Of a stretch of DNA of 64,000 nucleotides, positions 7,882-15,878 are shown piece after piece. This stretch comes from JAIUNP01 sp020161975 (GTDB lineage: Bacteria > Pseudomonadota > Alphaproteobacteria > Rhizobiales > Beijerinckiaceae), in contig DAIOGK010000017.1 of assembly GCA_036745275.1 (NCBI GenBank), positions 18,955 through 82,954 on the forward strand, written 5' to 3'. Each line of letters starts with the position of its first letter. Within the stretch, counting starts at the first letter, position 1. The position numbers and the translations under genes are program-made. The notes below the pieces were generated by a model. It worked only from the letters and a program-made list of their open reading frames with translations. It was not told where the DNA came from and ran no database searches.

Positions 7882-9564
7882 CTACTGCTTGCGCAGCACG
7901 CCCGAGGCGCTGGCCGTCGGGCCGGTATAGTCGACGGCGATCTCATTGGCTCCGTCCAGACTGATCGAAGCTGCATATCGCCGGTCGCCGAAGCTGATCA
8001 CCTTGCCTTCGATGGTGGATTTGGTGATCGGCTGTATAGCATCGCCCAGCGTGAACTGCACCGCGCGCCCGCCAAGCACCACGACGCCTGCGGCTTGACC
8101 ATTCGACAGCTTGCCGCGCCAAGTCCCTTCGAGCAGATCCGCTTCTGCGCCAAGTTCGGAATAGGCGGCCGAAATGTGCTGCGGCAACACCGTGTAATCG
8201 CCGGCGGCGTAGAGGTAGCACGCCCCCTCGACCCGCTTCTTCCGCTGGTCGTCCGCGCAGGATTTCAGCGCCTCGCGCTCCGTTTCCTGCTGGCTTGAGC
8301 CGCCCGATTTGCCATAGATCCAGCCGGTCGGATGCAGCGCCAGCGCCTTGTACCGGAACGGCATCGCATAACCGCGCGCGAGATCAGTCGCCTGAAACTC
8401 GCCGGTCGGAATCATGGCCGGATCGTAGGGGCCGGAATAGGCAACACGCGGCATCGCCTTGATCAGGATCGGCAGCGGGCCGTTCATCGGCTCCAGCTTC
8501 TCGTTCTGGGCAATCAGGCCGCAGGGCATTCCGGCGCTGATCTCGCAGCCCTCCAGCGCCTCGTTGGCGGCAATCTGCACGGTCGGCCGGTTTTCGACCC
8601 GCCAGACCTTGCCCTCGGCCGGCGCCACCGCCAGCGCCCGGTTCGCGGGGGCGTTGAAATAATCGCGCGCCAGCCGCTCGCGGGCATTCTCGGGCAAAGA
8701 GGGTAGCAACGCCGCAACGCGCTCGTTGAACGCGGCGCGCGTGGCCGGGTCTGCCGGCGGCACCTCGGGCTTCAGAGAGGGCGCTATGGCCGGCGCACGT
8801 GTCGCTGGGCCGTCGGCAAGGCTCTGGGCGGGCTTGGGCGGCGGGGCTGTGACCAATTGCGGCGGGGGCCGCATGAGTCGTCGGATGCCGAACCCGGCGG
8901 CACCCACCAGGCCGATGGCCAGGATGACATAGCCAACGTGAAATTTCCGGCGCCGCTTCGGCTGGGGCAGGGGGGCGAGCGGAGCGGAAATCGGCTGCCC
9001 TTGCGCATCCGTGATGGGAGCAACCCATGTTTCGGGTGCAAAACCGACGCCGAAAATGCGCACCGGGTCGGGAATATTCTTCACCTGCGCCTTGCCGCGA
9101 TCGGTGAACTCCACCGAAAACTTGCCGCGCACCGTGTCGCGCACCATCTGCGACACCGCGATGCCTCCTTCGGGCGCCAGCGTCTGCAACCGCGCGGCGA
9201 TGTTCACTGCATCGCCATAGACATCGCCCGGCACGACGATCACATCGCCGACATTGATGCCGATCCTGAGGTGCTGCTGGCGATCTTCGGCTAGGCTGGC
9301 ATTCGTCGCCTGCACACCGGACTGGATCTCCACGCTCGCGCGCACCGCATCGACCGCGCTCGGGAAGCTGGCGATGAAGCCGTCGCCGGTCCATTTCACC
9401 ACATCGCCGTTGTTGCGCGACACACACGGGGTGATGACCCCGCTCTGCAACACGCGCAGCTGGGCGAAGGTGCCGTTCTCATCATGGGCCATCATCCGGC
9501 TGTATCCGGCGATGTCGGCCACCACGATGGCCAGCAACCGGCGCTGTTCAGGCGGGTGGTTCAT
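7882..9564 (-). CDS. Class III adenylate/guanylate cyclase with membrane anchor and C-terminal extension
   Basis: 560 residues in three parts. Residues 1-175 form a class III nucleotide cyclase domain: metal-binding Asp17 in VVADIAGYS, Lys57 and the GDG turn at 60-62, and the NIAARLQ transition-state motif. Lys57 in the purine-specifying position favours ATP as substrate. A single transmembrane helix lies near 215-235 (GYVILAIGLVGAAGFG). A proline/alanine linker and about 270 residues of predicted periplasmic domain follow, with several cysteines and a weak resemblance to domains of unknown function. The catalytic domain would be cytoplasmic, the C-terminal part sensory or binding. It is convergent with the thioesterase, with 9 bases between stops. 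Confidence 0.85.
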   Translation of the reverse strand: MNHPPEQRRLLAIVVADIAGYSRMMAHDENGTFAQLRVLQSGVITPCVSRNNGDVVKWTGDGFIASFPSAVDAVRASVEIQSGVQATNASLAEDRQQHLRIGINVGDVIVVPGDVYGDAVNIAARLQTLAPEGGIAVSQMVRDTVRGKFSVEFTDRGKAQVKNIPDPVRIFGVGFAPETWVAPITDAQGQPISAPLAPLPQPKRRRKFHVGYVILAIGLVGAAGFGIRRLMRPPPQLVTAPPPKPAQSLADGPATRAPAIAPSLKPEVPPADPATRAAFNERVAALLPSLPENARERLARDYFNAPANRALAVAPAEGKVWRVENRPTVQIAANEALEGCEISAGMPCGLIAQNEKLEPMNGPLPILIKAMPRVAYSGPYDPAMIPTGEFQATDLARGYAMPFRYKALALHPTGWIYGKSGGSSQQETEREALKSCADDQRKKRVEGACYLYAAGDYTVLPQHISAAYSELGAEADLLEGTWRGKLSNGQAAGVVVLGGRAVQFTLGDAIQPITKSTIEGKVISFGDRRYAASISLDGANEIAVDYTGPTASASGVLRKQ

Positions 9565-9912
9565 GGGAATCTTTCGGCAGGTAACGGTTCGCGCTTTCTA
9601 ACGCGGTCTGATGACGGCGAAAAGAAGGCGTTTGGCGTGTTCCGCATTACAGTTTGGAAACAATGCGCCTTGCAACTTCTGCCTTCTTCGCACAAAGGCA
9701 GGCGGATGGCAGCCTGCGGGCACGATGGTCCAAGTTCGGGGCAGGAAATCATGATTGGGGCTCCGGACCGGAAAATTCCGCGCTGCGCGGTGCGCAACAT
9801 GGTCGGTCAACAGGCGGTATTGCGTGGGCAGATTATGAGGTAAAATAATACCGTTATTTTTAAAATATTGAAATTAAAAGGTATTTCCAATTAGTGATGG
9901 GTGTCATGTCCC

Positions 9913-9941
9913 TTGACGTCGCAAAATCAATCGCTTAGAGA
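9913..9941 (+). promoter_or_regulatory. Probable sigma-70 promoter of rplM-rpsI
   Basis: TTGACG at 9913-9918 is a near-consensus -35 element. A -10 candidate TAGAGA follows at 9936-9941 with 17-base spacing (TTAGAG with 16 is equivalent). The -10 is weak against the E. coli consensus but acceptable for alphaproteobacterial housekeeping promoters. The site lies 71 bases before the rplM start and just after an AT-rich block. Confidence 0.55.
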
Positions 9942-9954
9942 CAGCGCAACCTTG

Positions 9955-9977
9955 GCGGCGGGCTTTCCGCCGCTTTT
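9955..9977 (+). promoter_or_regulatory. Leader hairpin with T-run in the rplM transcript
   Basis: GCGGCGG at 9955-9961 pairs with CCGCCGC at 9967-9973 around a 5-base loop and is followed directly by TTTT. It lies after the predicted promoter and 34 bases before the rplM start codon. It has the shape of an attenuator, or of a binding site for autogenous control by L13, which is known in other bacteria. Function here is inferred. Confidence 0.5.
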
Positions 9978-10011
9978 GTGTTCAAGTTTCACACCCACAC
10001 GGGATTGTTCC

Positions 10012-10476
10012 ATGAAGACCTATTCGGCCAAGACCGCCGAGGTCGAGAAGAAGTGGCTGCTGATCGACGCGAAAGGTCTCGTCGTCGGCCGCCTCGCCTC
10101 GATCATCGCGATGCGCTTGCGCGGCAAGCACAAGCCCACCTTCACGCCCCACATCGATTGCGGCGACAACGTGATCGTCATCAACGCCGACAAGGTGGTG
10201 CTGACGGGCCGCAAGCGTGACCAGAAGGTGTATTACCATCACACCGGCTACATCGGCGGCATCAAGGAGCGGTCGGCGAAGTTCATTCTCGAAGGTCGCT
10301 TCCCGGAACGCGTCGTCGAGAAGGCGGTCGAGCGTATGCTGCCGCGGGGGCCGCTGGGCCGCCAGCAACTGTCGAACCTGCGCGTCTACAAGGGCGACAA
10401 GCACCCCCACGAAGCCCAGCAGCCGGTGGCGTTTGACGTCGCTTCCCTCAACTCCAAGAATTCGAGGCTCGGCTAA
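10012..10476 (+). CDS. rplM: 50S ribosomal protein L13
   Basis: 154 residues, beginning MKTYSAKTAEVEKKW, the usual alphaproteobacterial L13 N-terminus, followed by LIDAKGLVVGRLAS, the GDNVIVINADKVVLTG strand and RMLPRGPLGRQ near the C-terminal third. L13 is one of the first proteins to bind 23S rRNA during assembly of the large subunit. Its TAA stop overlaps the ATG of rpsI (TAATG), so the two are translationally coupled, in the gene order found in most bacteria. Confidence 0.98.
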   Translation: MKTYSAKTAEVEKKWLLIDAKGLVVGRLASIIAMRLRGKHKPTFTPHIDCGDNVIVINADKVVLTGRKRDQKVYYHHTGYIGGIKERSAKFILEGRFPERVVEKAVERMLPRGPLGRQQLSNLRVYKGDKHPHEAQQPVAFDVASLNSKNSRLG

Positions 10477-10952
10477 TGGCTACGCTCCAGTCCCTCGGTG
10501 ATCTCGCCGGTGCCACCGCGCCTGCCGCTCCGGAAGCTCCGGTCCACGTCCAGAAGCTGGACAAGCTCGGTCGCGCCTATGCGACCGGCAAGCGCAAGGA
10601 CGCGGTTGCCCGCGTCTGGATCAAGCCCGGCAAGGGCGAGATCAAGATCAATGACCGTGACGTCGAGGTCTATTTCGCTCGTCCGGTTCTGCGGATGCTG
10701 CTCACCCAGCCGCTCGGCGTTGCCAACCGCGTTGGCCAGTACGACGTGATGGTGAATGTGGTCGGCGGTGGCCTTTCGGGCCAGGCCGGCGCGGTGCGCC
10801 ACGGCCTTGCCAAGGCGCTGACCTATTACGAGCCGGAACTGCGTTCCCCGCTCAAGAAGGCTGGCTTCCTCAGCCGCGACAGCCGCGTGGTCGAGCGCAA
10901 GAAGTACGGTCACAAGAAGGCCCGCCGCAGCTTCCAGTTCTCGAAGCGCTAA
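10476..10952 (+). CDS. rpsI: 30S ribosomal protein S9
   Basis: 158 residues: an alphaproteobacterial N-terminal extension of about 35 residues rich in Ala and Pro, then the conserved S9 core with YATGKRKDAVARVW, RDVEVYF and GGGLSGQAGAVRHGLA, and the basic tail ending KKARRSFQFSKR, which reaches toward the P-site tRNA. The start overlaps the last base of rplM. A classical terminator follows 23 bases after the stop. Confidence 0.98.
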   Translation: MATLQSLGDLAGATAPAAPEAPVHVQKLDKLGRAYATGKRKDAVARVWIKPGKGEIKINDRDVEVYFARPVLRMLLTQPLGVANRVGQYDVMVNVVGGGLSGQAGAVRHGLAKALTYYEPELRSPLKKAGFLSRDSRVVERKKYGHKKARRSFQFSKR

Positions 10953-10975
10953 GCGGTTCTTCTGTCACGAATGCA

Positions 10976-11005
10976 AAACCCGGCAGCGATGCCGGGTTTT
11001 TTATT
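10976..11005 (+). terminator. Rho-independent terminator of rplM-rpsI
   Basis: AAACCCGGCA at 10976-10985 pairs perfectly with TGCCGGGTTT at 10990-10999 around a GCGA tetraloop and is followed by TTTATT. The T-run overlaps the stop codon (TAA on the minus strand, 11001-11003) of the convergent unknown gene, so this hairpin separates the two transcripts. Confidence 0.92.
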
Positions 11006-11678
11006 GCGCGTCTGATGGCGCCTTGGCGCCGGCCATGAACAGAATGAACTCCTTCACGCGCAGGTCGCTGATGGGAGCCGGGCGCGCGCGGCGTTCCGCG
11101 CTTTCCTGCAAGAGCGCACGCACCTCGGCGATGGTCTCGGCAGAAACCGGCGATCGCCGGAGACATTCAAGGTAATCCAGAAAGTTATCGGCTCTTGCGG
11201 TCCATTGGGGATAGGCGCGGCCACCGGTGGCAGCATGGGCAACGCGGGAATCCCAGATGGCAAAATGCACCGGATTGATGAAATGCAGCACCTTCGACGT
11301 TGCAATCGTGCTGCGGTTGCACAGCGCGATGAGCGGCTCAAGGCCGTCCAAGGTCGGTTCAATGCCGGCCCGTGCGCGTTGAAGAGCGGTGCACTGCGCC
11401 TGATACCGGCGGATCGGATCCGAAAAATCGGTCAGCAGGCCACGCCCCATCCAGGAGTAGACCAGGATCAGCCCCTGCCAGAAGCGCTGAGCATCGCCAT
11501 CCGAACCGTCGAAGGTGCAATCGGCGAAGTGGGCGAGAATAAAAGAGTAGGACCCGAGGTAGAACTGGCTCCGGTCTTTCTGCGTATCCAGACGGATTTG
11601 TGCGCTGTTCTCGCGCCAGAGTTCATCGAGACGGAACGTGTCGCCCGGAAGGAAATGCAAGCCAGATGCACGCGCCAT
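11001..11678 (-). CDS. Unknown protein, 225 residues, with a FINPVHFAIWDSRVA motif
   Basis: I do not recognise a named family. The protein looks soluble and mostly helical, with no signal peptide. The most distinctive stretch (about residues 120-150) reads TIATSKVLHFINPVHFAIWDSRVA; similar 'SKxLHFxxPxxFxIWDSxV' helices occur in small uncharacterised bacterial proteins, and a remote likeness to helix-hairpin-helix DNA glycosylase folds is possible but unproven. Its ATG (11678) overlaps the TAA of a short upstream reading frame at 11678-11854, suggesting coupling. Its stop lies inside the T-run of the rpsI terminator. Confidence 0.6.
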   Translation of the reverse strand: MARASGLHFLPGDTFRLDELWRENSAQIRLDTQKDRSQFYLGSYSFILAHFADCTFDGSDGDAQRFWQGLILVYSWMGRGLLTDFSDPIRRYQAQCTALQRARAGIEPTLDGLEPLIALCNRSTIATSKVLHFINPVHFAIWDSRVAHAATGGRAYPQWTARADNFLDYLECLRRSPVSAETIAEVRALLQESAERRARPAPISDLRVKEFILFMAGAKAPSDAQ

Positions 11679-11854
11679 TATGGCATTACCACAGGCATAT
11701 CGCTGATATCCCGCACGATGTTGATGTCAGACGCGCCCGCAGCCTCAATGGCGGCGCGATGGAGTGGCAGCGGCGTGCCGGTGAGCGTCAATATCTGGGC
11801 GCTGGCGCCGGGTGTTGGCAGCGCAACAACAAGGGCGACGGGCGTGAGACGCAT
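11678..11854 (-). CDS. Small predicted exported peptide, 58 residues, coupled to the next gene
   Basis: Reading the minus strand from the ATG at 11854 gives 58 codons, ending in TAA whose last A is the first base of the downstream ATG (TAATG). An in-frame TGA lies six codons upstream, which fixes this start. The N-terminus MRLTPVALVVALPTPGASAQ resembles a short signal peptide with cleavage after ASA. The rest has no recognisable motif. A G-rich stretch (CCGGGGGCC) precedes the start. Coding potential is inferred from the junction and the signal-like N-terminus only; it could instead be a leader peptide. Confidence 0.4.
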   Translation of the reverse strand: MRLTPVALVVALPTPGASAQILTLTGTPLPLHRAAIEAAGASDINIVRDISDMPVVMP

Positions 11855-11955
11855 GATGGCCCCCGGAGTTCATCGGGACATCATACATGGACCGGGCCGC
11901 AAGGAAATGGGGCCGGCGCCTGTGTTGGCCCGGCGCTCCCCCCCGTTCGCGGCGG

Positions 11956-13038
11956 TCAGGCGGCCTGGCAGGTCGAGACGACGATGCGGTTGCGCCCCGC
12001 ATTCTTGGCGGCATAGAGCGAGGCGTCAGCAGCCTTGATCATGTCATCGAGCTTGCCGCCGGACGGGCTGTGGCAAAGCCCGCCACTGATGGTGATGTCG
12101 AGGCTGAGCGCGCCGACCCTGACCGGCGTTTGCGCAATTTTCGCCCGGATCCGCCCGGCTATGGCTTGTGCCACTTCCGGCGGGCAGTTCCTGAGAATGA
12201 TCAGAAATTCCTCACCGCCATAGCGGGCAACGTGGTCATCGGCGCGAACCGTTGATCGGATCCGGTGGGCGATGTCCACCAGCACCGCATCGCCGACCGG
12301 GTGCCCGTGGGTATCATTGATTGCCTTGAAGCGGTCCACGTCGAGGATCAGGACCGCTGCGCCATGCTGGTCCGTCTGGCTCCGGCTCAGGTCTTCGATC
12401 ACGCGCATCGTTGCGGCGCGGTTGAGCAATCCGGTCAGCGGATCATGCGATGCTGCATGGGAGAGCGACTGGTTCTGCTTCGAGATCGACTGGGCGATGC
12501 TGGCGATTTTCCGGTTGGAAAGCCGCTGTTCCATCTGGTTCATGACCAGTTTGCCAAAAGCTTCAAGGTCCCGCGAATTCTCCGCACTGAAGGTGCGCGG
12601 CACAAGATCAAGGATGCAGAACGTCCCCAGATTAAAGCCATTTCGGCTGCGGAGCGGCGTCGCGGCATAAAAGCGCAGGCCGTTATCCTTTGCCACCAGC
12701 GGATTGGCGAGCGCGTTCGGATCACGACGGAGTTCTTCGGCGATGTAGCAATCGTCCTGCATGATCGCCGAGGCGCACAAGCCGGGGCCACGCGCAATTT
12801 CGTCTACATCGTCAAGGCCATAGGCCGATTTGAACCAGACCCGGTCCTTGTCCACCAGACTGACAATCGCGATCGGCACCCCGAAGTACTTCGCCGCAAG
12901 CCGCGTGATGTCGTCGAACGCCCCATCCGGGGGCGTATCGAGAATCCGATAGGCGTGAAGCTCGTGCAGCCGGCCGGCTTCGTCCGTGAGTCTGTCAGGC
13001 AAATTCTTCTTGTCGTCGGGCGTGTGCATTGTCCGCAT
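11956..13038 (-). CDS. GAF-GGDEF diguanylate cyclase
   Basis: 360 residues. An N-terminal GAF domain (about 25-175) starts with the typical LHELHAYRILDTPPDGAFDD region. A short linking helix (about 180-200) leads to a GGDEF domain (about 205-355). The active-site motif is GGEEF at 274-278, so the enzyme should make c-di-GMP from two GTP. The inhibitory I-site RADD (265-268) lies five residues before it, which predicts product feedback. No membrane segment is seen, so it is cytosolic. The GAF ligand is unknown. Confidence 0.92.
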   Translation of the reverse strand: MRTMHTPDDKKNLPDRLTDEAGRLHELHAYRILDTPPDGAFDDITRLAAKYFGVPIAIVSLVDKDRVWFKSAYGLDDVDEIARGPGLCASAIMQDDCYIAEELRRDPNALANPLVAKDNGLRFYAATPLRSRNGFNLGTFCILDLVPRTFSAENSRDLEAFGKLVMNQMEQRLSNRKIASIAQSISKQNQSLSHAASHDPLTGLLNRAATMRVIEDLSRSQTDQHGAAVLILDVDRFKAINDTHGHPVGDAVLVDIAHRIRSTVRADDHVARYGGEEFLIILRNCPPEVAQAIAGRIRAKIAQTPVRVGALSLDITISGGLCHSPSGGKLDDMIKAADASLYAAKNAGRNRIVVSTCQAA

Positions 13039-13129
13039 CTTCTTGTTGTTCAGGAGAACGTGTCACATCCAAGTGCAACTGTGTGGGGTGGAATAATCTG
13101 ATTATATCGGCGATGGATCGATACCTCGA

Positions 13130-13146
13130 ATGCAATCTAGGATTGC
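13130..13146. repeat. 17-bp palindrome upstream of the GAF-GGDEF gene
   Basis: TGCAATC and GATTGCA flank a TAG spacer, giving a perfect 7-bp inverted repeat about 92 bases upstream of the GGDEF gene start. No T-run follows on either strand, so an operator-like site fits better than a terminator. No regulator can be named. Confidence 0.35.
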
Positions 13147-13281
13147 AGTTGAGGCAGAATGAACCGTCCGGAGCGCTTCGCAGCAAAAATATTAAACTTG
13201 GATTAACCAACGCGGAGACAGCGCGCGGGCGACGTGATGTCACCGGTCGCGATCAGGGAAAGCATCAGGCGAGCGACGGCG

Positions 13282-14430
13282 CTATGCCTGCGGCAGGGTA
13301 GGGGCTAGAGCGGCCGTGTCGGTCGGTGCGGCGTCACCGGCAATCACTGTTTCGCCTGCCTCGTCTTCACCCTCGCCCGTGATCTCACTCATGGTGATGA
13401 TGCGGATGGCCGAAGCGCGCCATTCCGCGATGCGCATGTAATTGTCCACCAGCCAGCCAATAGCAACCTGAACCTGGGTAAAGGCCAGGGCCAGTTGAAC
13501 GATCTGGCCGATGGTAAGCTGATCGGTCAGGATGCCTGGTGCGCCGAGAATGAGCGGCAGGATCGGCGTCAGCGCGGAATTGGAATTGGTGAGCCACGTC
13601 AGCCGGACGTGCTGGCGCACGAGTTCTGTCCAGCACACAACGACACCCCGATAGGATTGCAGCAGTCCCTCACGCAGGTCCTTCCGCTCGGCCATGTCGC
13701 CCTCGCTGCGTTCCACAGCCTCGCGGCTGCGGATCAGCGCAGAGCGGAAGCGTGCCTCCGCCTCGTTGCGGAGAGCGGAGACCGGCGTCAGATGCCGACC
13801 GACCATCGGCACCAGAACATTGATGATGACGCCGTAAATCAGGGCTGCGAGCACGAAATAGGCCGGGATCGTGACCCCGCCAATCGCGATGTTGCCGCCG
13901 ACACTCCACAAGACGCCGAGAAACGACAGCCCGGTAATCGTGGCGGAGAAAAAGCCGATGCCGAAATCAACCATCGGTTCGGTCGCCATGCGCACATCGT
14001 CGGAGATGCGGTATTCTGCGTGTTCAAGCTCGTGGTGCAGATGATGCTGGCGGTCGGTATCGCCTGTCAGCCAATCGTTGAGCAGCCGCCGGGTGAGCCA
14101 TTCGCGCCAGGCGACCTGAAGCGTCTCGCGCAGATAGACAATCGCCGCGCCTACAGCGGCAAGGCAAGCGATCAGCGGGCCGATGACCAGAATGGCCGAA
14201 ACGAGATCATCCTCATCCCGTGCTTCCAGACTGTCGAAAAACCAGCGGTTCCAGCCGTTGACACCGAGGTCAACCGCAAGCCGCCCAAGCAACGCGATAC
14301 CGAGCAGCAGGGTGAGCACAACCGCGCGCCAGCCGGAACTGCGCATCCAGAAACCACCCGCATAGGCAAAAAACGCCACCACAACCGGGATAATCCCGTG
14401 TGATTTTGGCTTCTCCCGGCCGCCGGTCAT
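13282..14430 (-). CDS. SbmA/BacA-like transporter (ABC transporter membrane domain without ATPase)
   Basis: 382 residues from the chosen start. There are about six to seven transmembrane segments, and the region WREWLTRRLLNDWLTG followed by a tyrosine/arginine helix (HAEYRISDDVRM) is characteristic of the SbmA/BacA-like and ABCD-type membrane domain family. No Walker A or signature motif follows, so it lacks the nucleotide-binding domain, as SbmA and BacA do; those are proton-driven importers of peptides and similar solutes. The start at 14430 has GGAGAG six bases upstream; the longer start at 14496 has no ribosome-binding site. Confidence 0.75.
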   Translation of the reverse strand: MTGGREKPKSHGIIPVVVAFFAYAGGFWMRSSGWRAVVLTLLLGIALLGRLAVDLGVNGWNRWFFDSLEARDEDDLVSAILVIGPLIACLAAVGAAIVYLRETLQVAWREWLTRRLLNDWLTGDTDRQHHLHHELEHAEYRISDDVRMATEPMVDFGIGFFSATITGLSFLGVLWSVGGNIAIGGVTIPAYFVLAALIYGVIINVLVPMVGRHLTPVSALRNEAEARFRSALIRSREAVERSEGDMAERKDLREGLLQSYRGVVVCWTELVRQHVRLTWLTNSNSALTPILPLILGAPGILTDQLTIGQIVQLALAFTQVQVAIGWLVDNYMRIAEWRASAIRIITMSEITGEGEDEAGETVIAGDAAPTDTAALAPTLPQA

Positions 14431-14598
14431 ACACGCTCTCCGCGCCGGATCTGACGCAACGGCTTCACTCCTCATCAGGGTAAGTGAATTTCCCATGACT
14501 GGGAGAATTGGGGAAGCATTTTTTGTCGGACATCATTTGTATGACAAGTCGATATCGCTTGGTATAGTCGCGGCAACACCAGAACAGGAGGGCCGGCC

Positions 14599-15708
14599 AT
14601 GGCAAAAATCGTGCGGGTCGAGGCATTCATGCTCGATCTCAAGCCGAAGGTGAAGCGGACGGATGCGATCCAGTCCTTCGTCAGCCAGGAAACGCCGATG
14701 GTGCGCATCATAGATACGGATGGCGCAGTGGGGTTGGGCTATTCCTACACCATCGGCACAGGTGGTCCAGCGGTGATGAGCCTGATCGAGCGCACCTTCG
14801 GCCCCGCGCTGATCGGGCGTGAGGCCGATGAGGTCGAGCGCATCTGGCGCGACCTGATGTTCATGAGCCATGCCACCATGGTCGGCGCGATCACGGCGTT
14901 GGCGCTCGCCGCCATCGATACGGCGCTGTGGGATTTGAAGGCCCGGCGGCTGTCGCAGCCGCTGCATCGGCTGGCAGGTGGCGCGCAGGAGAAAATCCGT
15001 CTTTACAGCACCGAGGGCGGCTGGCTGCATCTGTCGCCCGAGGCACTCGTGGAAGATGCGTTCAAGACGCAGGAGCGCGGCTTCTTCGGCGCCAAGGTCA
15101 AGATCGGGCGCCCGCATGTCAGCGAGGATGTGGCCCGGCTCTCTGCCGTGCGCAACGCGGTCGGTCCGGCCTTCGACATCATGACCGATGCCAATCAGGC
15201 TTTCGCGGTTGATGAGGCAATCCGTCGCGCCCGGCATTATGAACCGCTCGACATTGCCTGGTTCGAGGAGCCGCTGCCCGCCGATGATCTCGATGGGCAC
15301 ATCCGCCTTTCGGCCAGCACCAGTGTGCCTGTTGCTGTGGGCGAGAGCATCTACAGCCACCTCCATTTCCGGGAGTATCTCCAGAAAGGGGCCTGCTCGG
15401 TGGTGCAGGTGGATGTGGCGCGCATCGGTGGTATCACGCCCTGGCTGAAGGTTGCGCATCTTGCCGAATGCTTCAACGTGCCGGTCTGCCCGCACTTCCT
15501 GATGGAGTTGCACGTCGCGCTCTGCTGCGCGGTGCCGAACGCGCGTTGGGTGGAATACATCCCGCAACTCGACACGGTTACGACGTCGCAGATGCGGATC
15601 GAAAAGGGGCACGCGCTGCCATCGATGCAGCCGGGCCTCGGCATCGACTGGGATGAAAAAGCGCTGGCGCGCGAAACCGTCGCGGGATCGGCTTTCTCGT
15701 TGCAATAG
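14599..15708 (+). CDS. Enolase-superfamily enzyme, mandelate racemase subgroup
   Basis: 369 residues with the capping domain (1-125) and the beta/alpha barrel. Barrel residues visible are the KVKIG lysine pair near 168-172, TDANQAF (first metal ligand), WFEEPLPADD (second), GESIYS (third) and a histidine in VCPHFLMELH, the mandelate-racemase-type base. Such enzymes abstract the proton next to a carboxylate, usually as sugar-acid dehydratases or racemases; the substrate is not predictable here. CAGGAGGG precedes the ATG. It is divergent from the SbmA-like gene and has no obvious catabolic partner next to it. Confidence 0.85.
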   Translation: MAKIVRVEAFMLDLKPKVKRTDAIQSFVSQETPMVRIIDTDGAVGLGYSYTIGTGGPAVMSLIERTFGPALIGREADEVERIWRDLMFMSHATMVGAITALALAAIDTALWDLKARRLSQPLHRLAGGAQEKIRLYSTEGGWLHLSPEALVEDAFKTQERGFFGAKVKIGRPHVSEDVARLSAVRNAVGPAFDIMTDANQAFAVDEAIRRARHYEPLDIAWFEEPLPADDLDGHIRLSASTSVPVAVGESIYSHLHFREYLQKGACSVVQVDVARIGGITPWLKVAHLAECFNVPVCPHFLMELHVALCCAVPNARWVEYIPQLDTVTTSQMRIEKGHALPSMQPGLGIDWDEKALARETVAGSAFSLQ

Positions 15709-15736
15709 ACGCCGGCAATTCGTGCGTCCGCATTTC

Positions 15737-15760
15737 GCGGGCCGCTTGAACCCGGCCCGC
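15737..15760 (+). terminator. GC-rich hairpin after the enolase-superfamily gene
   Basis: GCGGGCCG (15737-15744) and CGGCCCGC (15753-15760) form a perfect 8-bp stem with an 8-base loop, 28 bases after the stop of the preceding gene. No T-run follows, so it may be a weak terminator or an mRNA 3'-end stabiliser. Confidence 0.45.
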
Positions 15761-15878
15761 CAAGCGATTCTGATGACTCATGATTTCAGCAAAAGCTGAA
15801 TCAGGACACGAGGCATTGCCTGCGCGTCAGGAACGGTGCGCCCCGGCAGCCGGCAGAGGTTTCGCAGGAAGAGGAGCC

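Larger units (their letters stand above)
9565..10011. other. 447-base intergenic region before rplM, with AT-rich block
   Basis: No convincing gene is seen. The part from about 9839 to 9897 is strikingly AT-rich compared with its surroundings and holds an inverted repeat AAAATAA/TTATTTT (9842-9848 and 9854-9860). It lies just upstream of the rplM promoter and may act as an UP element or nucleoid-protein site; that is inference. Confidence 0.5.
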
